Assembly (NCBI GenBank): GCA_903835005.1
Contig: CAILLK010000044.1
Coordinates: 62,001 to 126,000 of the forward strand
Reading direction: 5' to 3'
DNA: 64,000 nucleotides
From: an uncultured Bacteroidota bacterium
Lineage (GTDB): Bacteria; Bacteroidota; Bacteroidia; Chitinophagales; Chitinophagaceae
A program made the translations under genes and the position numbers. Of the stretch, positions 57,516-64,000 are shown piece by piece. Each line of letters opens with the position of its first letter. Positions within the stretch are counted from its first letter, which is position 1. The notes beneath the pieces are model-generated. The model did not search any database and was not told the origin of the DNA. It was given only the letters and a program-made list of their open reading frames with translations.

Positions 57516-58841
57516 ATGAGCAACTCATTACGCAAGGCATTGTTTTACAGAATAGACGGCATCATATTGCTGCTCTATGTTATGCTCGTTTTTATAGGCA
57601 TTACTGCCGTATTCTCGGTCGAACACCGCACTACCGATACTTCGCTGATAATGATGAACAAGAGCTATATGAAGCAGCTTACCTGGTTCGGTTATTCATT
57701 GCTGCTGGGGTTCATGATACTGCTCACCGATAGCAAATTCTTTTCATCATTTGCCTTTCTTATATATACCATAGCCATAGCTGTGCTCATTATTACCATT
57801 TTTGCCGGGGTAGATGTAAAAGGGTCAAAATCGTGGCTGGGGGTGGGCAGTTTCCGGTTTCAGCCGGGCGAGGTTGCCAAGATATTTACAGCCCTGGCGC
57901 TGGCTAAATTCTTCTCATTGCCCGAAACCAATTTTGCCCGGCTAAAAGACAGGTTGGTGGCAGTAGGTATAGCCCTGACGCCAGCTGTGCTCATTATACT
58001 GCAAAAGGAAACGGGCCTGGCTTTGGTTTACTTCACCTTCTTCCTGGTTATGTACCGGGAGGGTCTGCCCAACGCTGTTTTGATTATCGGGTTCTCGGTA
58101 ATAGCGCTGGTGCTGGGAACGCTGCTCATCGACCGGAAACTGTTGTTTGTGATACTTACCGGGCTGGCCCTGATTATAGGGTTGCTGATGCGCAATACCA
58201 TCCGCCGGAATATCGTGCTGCTTATTTTCCTGGTAGGTACCTGGGGTGTCTGCATGTTGTTCTCGCAGGTAGCAGTACCCTTTGTTTTCAAGCATGTGCT
58301 GCAGCGGCACCAGATAGATCGTATATTCGGCACACTGGGCAAAGAAGTGCCCGATGAATATGATAAAACCCTGGTTGCCGGCGAGGAGAAAAAGGGCAAC
58401 AGCAGTGAATACAATGTACTGCAATCCAAGATAGCTATCGGCTCCGGTGGCCTGTGGGGCAAAGGTTTTCTGAACGGAACATCTACCAAAAACCAGTTTG
58501 TACCCGAGCAGAATACCGATTTTATTTTCTGCGCAATAGGGGAGCAGTTTGGTTTTGTGGGCAGTGCAGCGCTCATTATTATCTACATATCATTGATGTT
58601 GCGCATCATTTTTATTGCCGAGCGGCAGCGATCTGTCTTTACCCGTGTATATGCCTACTGTGTAGCCAGTATTCTGTTCTTCCACTTCGCAGTAAATATC
58701 TCTATGACCATCGGGCTAATGCCTGTTATAGGCATCACCCTGCCTTTCCTCAGCTATGGGGGGTCTTCATTGCTTTCGTTTAGTATTTTGATATTTATAT
58801 TGGTGCGATTAGACGCGGATCGGCAGACGATAATAAGGTAA
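57516..58841 (+). CDS. rodA: Rod shape-determining protein RodA (SEDS glycosyltransferase)
   Basis: A 441-residue polytopic protein of the FtsW/RodA/SpoVE family. Many hydrophobic segments; SEDS motifs visible as KGSKSWLGVGSFRFQPGEVAKI (residues ~104-125), the extracellular loop SDF equivalents QNTDFIFCAIGEQFGFVGS, and GLMPVIGITLPFLSYGGSS near the C-terminus. It polymerises glycan strands for elongation with PBP2. A roughly 65-residue insertion after residue ~220 (RNTIRRNIVLLIF to LHRHQIDRIFGTLG region) is normal for Bacteroidota RodA. Converges with the lipoprotein gene with 15 bases between stops. Confidence 0.95.
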   Translation: MSNSLRKALFYRIDGIILLLYVMLVFIGITAVFSVEHRTTDTSLIMMNKSYMKQLTWFGYSLLLGFMILLTDSKFFSSFAFLIYTIAIAVLIITIFAGVDVKGSKSWLGVGSFRFQPGEVAKIFTALALAKFFSLPETNFARLKDRLVAVGIALTPAVLIILQKETGLALVYFTFFLVMYREGLPNAVLIIGFSVIALVLGTLLIDRKLLFVILTGLALIIGLLMRNTIRRNIVLLIFLVGTWGVCMLFSQVAVPFVFKHVLQRHQIDRIFGTLGKEVPDEYDKTLVAGEEKKGNSSEYNVLQSKIAIGSGGLWGKGFLNGTSTKNQFVPEQNTDFIFCAIGEQFGFVGSAALIIIYISLMLRIIFIAERQRSVFTRVYAYCVASILFFHFAVNISMTIGLMPVIGITLPFLSYGGSSLLSFSILIFILVRLDADRQTIIR

Positions 58842-58856
58842 TTCTGATTAGAAAGT

Positions 58857-60347
58857 TTATTTGCCTGCCGCGTTATCTCTCACCCTTTCCACCACTTTCT
58901 TAAATTCCGCATTATCCCTCAACCCCCCAAAAGCCGGCTCACTGACCAATGTCGCTACCTCACTATATTCTTTGTTAGCTGCATTATTAAGCTCAGAAAT
59001 GGCTTGTTGCGCATCGCCTTTTTTCATGTAGCAGATAGCCGATAGATAATTGACATCCGGGTTTTGAGGGTCTGCAAGTTTGAAAATTTTAAGGTAGTCT
59101 TCCGCATGGCTGATGTCGCCGGTATTAAGGGCGTGGCTGGATTGCATATACCCTACCAGCCCAAGGTAATTGAGCAGGCGGTGGTACATTTTAGCTTCAT
59201 CGCTGCTCCCGGCTTTTTTTATAGATTGGTTTATTTCAGCTATTTTCTTCGCCCACCATTCTGCATTCATCTGGGTAAATTGCCTGACTAATTGCTGTTG
59301 CTGGCTTAGTTCTTCTTTTTGCAGTGCAGTCTGTTTATTGGCTGCATTAGTGTACGCTGGTCCTGATGCTAATAGTGCAAATTGTTTCTTCAGATCAGTT
59401 ATATCGGTCACGCCATCCAGTTTACTTATTGCGCCATCCAGCAGTTGCAACCCGGCGAGCAGGTTTCCCGCAGTTTTTGCAGCTTTAATCCTGGATTCAT
59501 AATCACTTTTCAAAGCATTGATCAATGCCTCATTTTCAGGTTGCCTTTTATCTTTCATTGCGCCCGCCTGCATCCATAATAGAGCAGTTTCAAAATCGTT
59601 TGCAGTGGGCCATCCATGTATCCCTGCTGAAACAAGTAACTGATGTGTGAACCCATTATGCTCCAGCGCCGCATCCAGTTGCTCCATTTCGGTAAGGTTA
59701 AAATCATAGTCACCCACTATCCCGAAATAGTCGAAACTATTATTGATGCCATTTTCTGCCTGTGGCAATCCTGCTGCACAACCAATAACCCCGGCCACCC
59801 CGCCATCTTCAATAGCCACCGAACCCGCAATCCGCGACCCTCCCGAAAAGCCCGAAGTATAAACCTGTCTTGTATCAATATTGATCCTGGCGCGGGTATC
59901 ATCCATCATTTTTTTGATGTTTGCATGGTTGGTTTGCCAGTTCATGCCATTTTTTGAATTATTGTATCCAATTAATACGAAACCATATTTTTCAGCAAGC
60001 ACTTTATAGTTGTTTAACGGAAGTGCGCCTCTTGCATGGGCATCGAAAAAGTAAATACAGGGAAACGGCTTTGATGATGTATAGGTGGATGGCAAATAAA
60101 GTGCATAGCTTAGATCGGGTTGATTATTGCAGACGATGCTGTCGGAAACTTTTCCTTTCGCCAGTGAATTATCATAGGCTGCGACAAACTTTTTTGATGA
60201 ATCAGCTCCATCTGTATCCTGTACATTACTGCTTCCCGAGCTGCAGGAAAAAAAGAAAAGCGGCACAACGGCCAGCAAAAAAAACAGGATCTTTTTCGTA
60301 CAAGAAAATTTAGGATGAGGAATCGCAATAATGCAAATGTAATTCAC
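58857..60347 (-). CDS. Lipoprotein alpha/beta hydrolase with TPR-like C-terminal domain
   Basis: A 496-residue lipoprotein. The leader KKILFFLLAVVPLFFFSC has its lipobox Cys at ~35. Residues ~70-260 read as an esterase/PHB depolymerase-like hydrolase: LPSTYTSSKPFPCIYFFDAH, VLIGYNNSKNG, YTSGFSGGSRIAG (nucleophile Ser in GFSGG), IVGDYDF (acid), AGIHGWP (His). The rest is all-helical with TPR-like repeats (AEDYLKIFKLADPQNPDVNY, YMKKGDAQQAISELNNAA). No ATG fits: I use the GTG at 60347; a TTG farther upstream (60419) adds 24 residues without helping. Hydrolase plus TPR is an uncommon fusion. Confidence 0.82.
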   Translation of the reverse strand: MNYICIIAIPHPKFSCTKKILFFLLAVVPLFFFSCSSGSSNVQDTDGADSSKKFVAAYDNSLAKGKVSDSIVCNNQPDLSYALYLPSTYTSSKPFPCIYFFDAHARGALPLNNYKVLAEKYGFVLIGYNNSKNGMNWQTNHANIKKMMDDTRARINIDTRQVYTSGFSGGSRIAGSVAIEDGGVAGVIGCAAGLPQAENGINNSFDYFGIVGDYDFNLTEMEQLDAALEHNGFTHQLLVSAGIHGWPTANDFETALLWMQAGAMKDKRQPENEALINALKSDYESRIKAAKTAGNLLAGLQLLDGAISKLDGVTDITDLKKQFALLASGPAYTNAANKQTALQKEELSQQQQLVRQFTQMNAEWWAKKIAEINQSIKKAGSSDEAKMYHRLLNYLGLVGYMQSSHALNTGDISHAEDYLKIFKLADPQNPDVNYLSAICYMKKGDAQQAISELNNAANKEYSEVATLVSEPAFGGLRDNAEFKKVVERVRDNAAGK

Positions 60348-60713
60348 ATAAGGATTAAGCAACCCCTTTCCGCAATTAAATGTTCTGCAATCATACCTTG
60401 TTATACTGCAAATAATCAATCAGCAACTTTACGGAATTACCGATTACTACCTCAAAACCGTACTTCACTCCTGTATTCCGCCATTGGCTACTTCTCACTT
60501 TCAGTTACTATTTCAGATAGTAATTTTGTTTCAGCAAGTCGGGGAATAAAACCGGGAATTTATCAGGATTATAATTTGTTGCATCTCTGAACAAAAAATG
60601 ATAATAAACCGACTGCCAAATCTGAATAAAAACCTGCCCCGCACAGGCGCTTAAAACGGGAGGGAGAATCTGAAAACCCGTAAAAAGAGTAAGACATTTT
60701 AAATTTATTGTTT
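60348..60713. other. Divergent intergenic region, no gene seen
   Basis: About 366 bases between the lipoprotein hydrolase and lipase genes. AT-rich; a 91-residue frame on the + strand (60315-60590) has no leader or recognisable family and overlaps the upstream gene, so I leave it out. Confidence 0.55.
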
Positions 60714-62225
60714 ATGAGTGTCAATTATTGTTCAACAGGATATCCAGCTCCTCCGTCCACAAATCTTAACCAAAGGGAAATCATGTTAAGCTTCGCCTAT
60801 CTGGCCTATACTGGTGAGGGAATTACCACAGCAAATCCTTGTCCGCAAATACTGGAGCAGCTAAATACATCTATGGCCCAGATACCCCCGTTACAGATTG
60901 CCGGTACCACCACATCGGCCTGGGAAATTGTCTGGGGTCCTGTAGCTTATACAGTGCCTGGCGCTATTTATCAGGATAATATGATGTTTATTGCCAAAAA
61001 TACTGAGGCAAGTGGAACTCCGCAATATGTTTTGGCTATCCGTGGCACAAATTTCGCCTCTGAAGTTGATTGGCTGGTTGAGGACTTTAATGTGGTCAAT
61101 ACTGTTTGCTGGCCATTAGCTTCAACAACGCCATCTGCAGGTGCCATGATCTCAGAGTCAGCCAGTATCGATATGAATATCTTACTCTACAACATGACTG
61201 ATAGTGTTACAACCCAACTTTCTCTCATTGATTTTCTTTCCAGCATAACCTCTGAACCAATTAATATCTGCGTTACCGGGCACAGTCTGGGTGGTATGCT
61301 GGCGAGTACAATGGCGCTTTATCTGTTAGAGAATCAATCCACCTGGGACAATAGCAACAATACAGCTTCAACAGTGGCATTCGTGAGTTTTGCTGCCCCA
61401 ACCGCCGGAAATGCTGCATTTGCGGCTTATTCAAACACAATGTTTCAAAACGCCGCTCGCCCGTTGGGTACAAGTTGGGACAGCAATCTCAATACCAATG
61501 GTGATGTCGTTCAATGTTCTTTGGATATTGCACCGTATTTCTATACCAGTTCCAATATTTATACCAATTCCGATGATGATTCCGAATTAATTGCCGGCCC
61601 TTTGTTTTCTATTTATAATGATACATTCAATTTCAGCAACCTTGTACTAATTGAGAAAAAAGAATGGGAAGCATTTCAATCTACTGTTCTGGCTGGCCTT
61701 GCTGCTCTGACTCTGAATAACAATTACACCCAACTGGCCACATGCGGCCCTGCCCTTACCGGTGTTTATAATGGTCCGGGGCCGGCAAGTAGTACCTTCT
61801 CCGATTACCTTGGTGCCTTTGTTTCACAGGCAATTTGGCAGCATTCCAATAGTTACCCAAACATATTTAATTTGTGTCAGCAGTTGCTCGATCCGGCGAT
61901 TATAGTAAGGAATAGTCCATTTCTTACATCAATTACTCCGGCAGGCGCAAAACGCCTTGATAGTGAGCCTGTAGTACCGATCTCTATATCTGGATATAAT
62001 TTAACCGGGCTTTCAAATTTGTTTGTTTATGCCGGCCCTTGGATCACTGTCTCAAATCCGCCAGTTTTAAACGAAGCTGGTGATACATTGACCACTTCAT
62101 TTGTTATAAACAAGAGCAAGGCTTATAGTGCGCCATTGCCTGTTAGCGTTACTGTTTCTGGGATATCCGGAATAGGAACTGTAACCAGTAGCGCGGTAGT
62201 TTTTACAATTGAATATGAAATATAA
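60714..62225 (+). CDS. Lipase class 3 family protein
   Basis: A 503-residue protein with the class 3 (Mbeta-like) lipase fold. IAGTTTSAWEIVWGPVAYT, YVLAIRGTNFASEVDWLVEDF, the nucleophile box TGHSLGGMLAS with Ser191, and VSFAAPTAGNAAF after it. The C-terminal ~105 residues (FLTSITPAGAKRLDSEPVVP, ISISGYNLTGLSNLFVY) look like an Ig/TIG-type beta domain. No signal peptide, so export, if any, is by another route. Start at ATG 60714, two codons inside a TTG. A strong terminator follows. Confidence 0.88.
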   Translation: MSVNYCSTGYPAPPSTNLNQREIMLSFAYLAYTGEGITTANPCPQILEQLNTSMAQIPPLQIAGTTTSAWEIVWGPVAYTVPGAIYQDNMMFIAKNTEASGTPQYVLAIRGTNFASEVDWLVEDFNVVNTVCWPLASTTPSAGAMISESASIDMNILLYNMTDSVTTQLSLIDFLSSITSEPINICVTGHSLGGMLASTMALYLLENQSTWDNSNNTASTVAFVSFAAPTAGNAAFAAYSNTMFQNAARPLGTSWDSNLNTNGDVVQCSLDIAPYFYTSSNIYTNSDDDSELIAGPLFSIYNDTFNFSNLVLIEKKEWEAFQSTVLAGLAALTLNNNYTQLATCGPALTGVYNGPGPASSTFSDYLGAFVSQAIWQHSNSYPNIFNLCQQLLDPAIIVRNSPFLTSITPAGAKRLDSEPVVPISISGYNLTGLSNLFVYAGPWITVSNPPVLNEAGDTLTTSFVINKSKAYSAPLPVSVTVSGISGIGTVTSSAVVFTIEYEI

Positions 62226-62313
62226 TATTGAGGCAGATACAATCAATTATTGCCGAAAAGTAATTCTTTCTTACCATCTAAGTTATCCTCAATTTTACAT
62301 TGCACATCTATTC

Positions 62314-62350
62314 TCCGCCATCCCTCATTCAGAGATGGCGGATTTTATTT
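62314..62350 (+). terminator. Rho-independent terminator after the lipase gene
   Basis: Perfect 9-base stem TCCGCCATC (62314-62322) with GATGGCGGA (62334-62342), then TTTTATTT. It lies 90 bases after the stop. Confidence 0.82.
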
Positions 62351-62402
62351 GCCTTAAATTCAATTTACACTAATTATCACTATCTTAGCAAAAACAAACT
62401 CT

Positions 62403-64000
62403 ATGCGGCAGCTATTTTTTTTGGTTCTGTTCTTTATTGCAGCTATAAGTTCTTTCGGACAGGCCACCGAAGACCTGGCTGTTGAACTTACTGCCACAAC
62501 AGTAGTATCCCCGCCTTCAATTACGTTGCACTGGAAGCCGGTAGGTTTTGGTACGCCTACCTTCGCAGTATATAAAAAGGCTAAAACAGCTACAACTTTC
62601 GGATCACCAATCGCCCTCCTCCCGTCCGGTTCCATCGCTTATGGAGATGCATCTGTCATTGTCGATTCGGCCTACGAATACCAGGTTATTGCCACTGGCT
62701 CTTCATTGGTTTCTACCGGTTATATTTTTGCTGCTATCAAGAGTCCTCCTATACACAATAAAGGTACGCTCATTATGCTGGTCGACAGCACATTTACCGA
62801 TTCATGCGCTGCTGCCCTGCAGGTGTTAATGCAGGATATAAGTGGTGATGGCTGGCAGTTGCGCCGGCATGATATTTCGCGCAGCCTGCCCGATACCAAT
62901 GTGAAAGATATCATCATCAGTGATTATGCCGCGCTGCCCGATGTTAAGGCGGTATTAATCCTGGGCCATATTGCAGTGCCTTACAGCGGCGACTTCGATA
63001 CGGTTACTTATTATCCGCCCGATGGGCATGTGCCTTACCACGATGGCGCATGGCCCGCCGATATCTGGTACTCGTGCATGAGCGGCTGGACCGATGTTTC
63101 AGTCAACAATACCCTCGGTAGTTATTCAGCCAACTGGAATACCCCGGGCGATGGCAAATGGGACCAGGTGCCAATACCCTCTGCTGGATTGCTCCAGATT
63201 GGTCGTGTGGACTTCTGGAACATGCCCGCATTCAGTGCTACTGAAGTGCAATTGATGAACAGCTATCTTGCCAAAGACCATAGCTATAAAATGGACTCAC
63301 TCTCCATGCGCCACAGGGCTGTACTGCACGATGACTTCGGTTATTTTGGTGGTGAAGGTTTTGCTGCCAATGGATGGCGCAATTTCAGTCCTGTAGTCAC
63401 CAATGACAGCCTCACCGTAGTTGCTCCGGGCCAGTTGATCACTACAATTAATGCAGATACCTATCAGTGGGCCTATGGTTGCGGAGGTGGCAGTTTCACC
63501 GGTGCTGGTGGTATTGGGTCTACAACCGATTTTGCAGCCAATGCCGGCAATAGTATATTCATGATGCTCTTCGGCAGCTATTTCGGCGACTGGAATGTGC
63601 AGAACAATTTTCTGCGTGCCCCTCTTTGCGCCAATCCTCCTTTCCTTACCAATTGCTGGGCTGGCCGGCCCAACTGGTTCTTTCATCACATGGCCCTTGG
63701 CGAAAACATAGGCTATGGCGCCTTGTTATCACAGAATAATGATGGCACACTCTATCAACCCGGCAATTATGGTGCTGGCTATATTCATGCTGCGCTCATG
63801 GGCGATCTTACGCTGCGTACTGATTACATTCAACCCATTTCCCATCTTACCATTACCGCCCCTGTACATAGTGGTGCTACCCTCACCTGGACCGCTTCTC
63901 CCGATCCTGCAGTGCTGGGATATTATGTTTACCGTGCCGACAGCGCATTTGGTTATTTTAAGTTGATTTCTTCATTGCTTACTACTACAACCTTTCATGA
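62403..64000 (+). CDS. Secreted protein, possibly C25 (gingipain-like) peptidase, truncated by window end
   Basis: An open frame from an ATG at 62403 to the end of the window (532 codons, no stop). Signal peptide to about residue 21 (SSFGQ). An Ig/FN3-like domain (SPPSITLHWKPVGFGTPTF) follows. The central ~350 residues have a C25-like layout: LIMLVDSTFTDSCAAALQVLM, VLILGHIAVPYSGDF, DGAWPADIWYSC, LQIGRVDFWNMPAF, HDDFGYFGG, YGCGGGSFTG, MLFGSYFGDWN, CWAGRPNWFFHHMALGENIG. An FN3-like domain starts at the window end (LTWTASPDPAVLGYYVYRAD). Whether a catalytic Cys-His pair is there I cannot tell. The 3' part is GC-richer than the giant genes. A T9SS tail is expected beyond the edge. Confidence 0.75.
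   Translation, partial: MRQLFFLVLFFIAAISSFGQATEDLAVELTATTVVSPPSITLHWKPVGFGTPTFAVYKKAKTATTFGSPIALLPSGSIAYGDASVIVDSAYEYQVIATGSSLVSTGYIFAAIKSPPIHNKGTLIMLVDSTFTDSCAAALQVLMQDISGDGWQLRRHDISRSLPDTNVKDIIISDYAALPDVKAVLILGHIAVPYSGDFDTVTYYPPDGHVPYHDGAWPADIWYSCMSGWTDVSVNNTLGSYSANWNTPGDGKWDQVPIPSAGLLQIGRVDFWNMPAFSATEVQLMNSYLAKDHSYKMDSLSMRHRAVLHDDFGYFGGEGFAANGWRNFSPVVTNDSLTVVAPGQLITTINADTYQWAYGCGGGSFTGAGGIGSTTDFAANAGNSIFMMLFGSYFGDWNVQNNFLRAPLCANPPFLTNCWAGRPNWFFHHMALGENIGYGALLSQNNDGTLYQPGNYGAGYIHAALMGDLTLRTDYIQPISHLTITAPVHSGATLTWTASPDPAVLGYYVYRADSAFGYFKLISSLLTTTTFH

Noticed and set aside
60315-60590. 91-residue plus-strand frame upstream of the lipase
   Set aside because: Overlaps the 5' end of the lipoprotein hydrolase, no leader, no recognised family.

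Overview
The window looks like a chromosome segment of a Bacteroidota bacterium, probably from the Chitinophagales/Chitinophagaceae side, though the genus cannot be named from sequence alone. The reasons are: many secreted proteins ending in type IX secretion (T9SS) C-terminal domains; a 'gliding motility-associated' C-terminal domain; an Oar-like TonB-dependent receptor; few visible Shine-Dalgarno sequences; and several TAnnTTTG boxes upstream of genes, the Bacteroidota -7 consensus. No phage, plasmid, integrase or CRISPR locus was seen.

Layout. 1-7 kb: an Rpn-family nuclease, a GSCFA-domain protein, a decayed T9SS gene, a small membrane protein, a lipoprotein, a carboxypeptidase-regulatory-like protein, a lipoprotein polysaccharide deacetylase and a DUF2889 protein. 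7.1-10.0 kb: a compact minus-strand operon (ArsR repressor, SRPBCC/AHSA1, a frameshifted NTF2-like gene, YdeI/DUF1801, DoxX-like, DUF4256) with a readable promoter and paired operator upstream of arsR. 10.4-21.1 kb: T9SS cargo, a TonB-dependent receptor and an S1/P1 nuclease.

21.6-48.0 kb: two giant secreted repeat proteins in tandem (5427 and 3247 residues). They are mosaics of ~72-residue BIG2/Ig-like repeats with a Cys pair (21 and 35 copies) and an ~89-residue Gly/Thr/Ser-rich two-Cys repeat (21 copies and 1 copy). Gene 1 also carries three proprotein-convertase P-like modules, and both end in three Ig-like domains plus a T9SS tail. This is the most unusual part of the window. The likely role is a very long surface or extracellular adhesin, which is inference.

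48.1-54.7 kb: secreted phospholipase D-like protein, secreted phosphoesterase, SBBP/propeller protein and a porin-like barrel. 55.0-58.8 kb: tRNA-Gln(UUG), then the cell-elongation pair mrdA (PBP2) and rodA, with a REP-like palindromic element between them. 58.9-64.0 kb: a lipoprotein hydrolase with a TPR-like tail, a class 3 lipase, and the 5' part of a secreted protein that may be a C25 (gingipain-like) peptidase, cut by the window end.

How the parts fit: many of the products are exported. TonB receptor and barrel proteins would serve uptake, T9SS cargo would supply hydrolases and adhesins, and the giants would present a long stalk at the surface. None of the core T9SS machinery genes is in the window.
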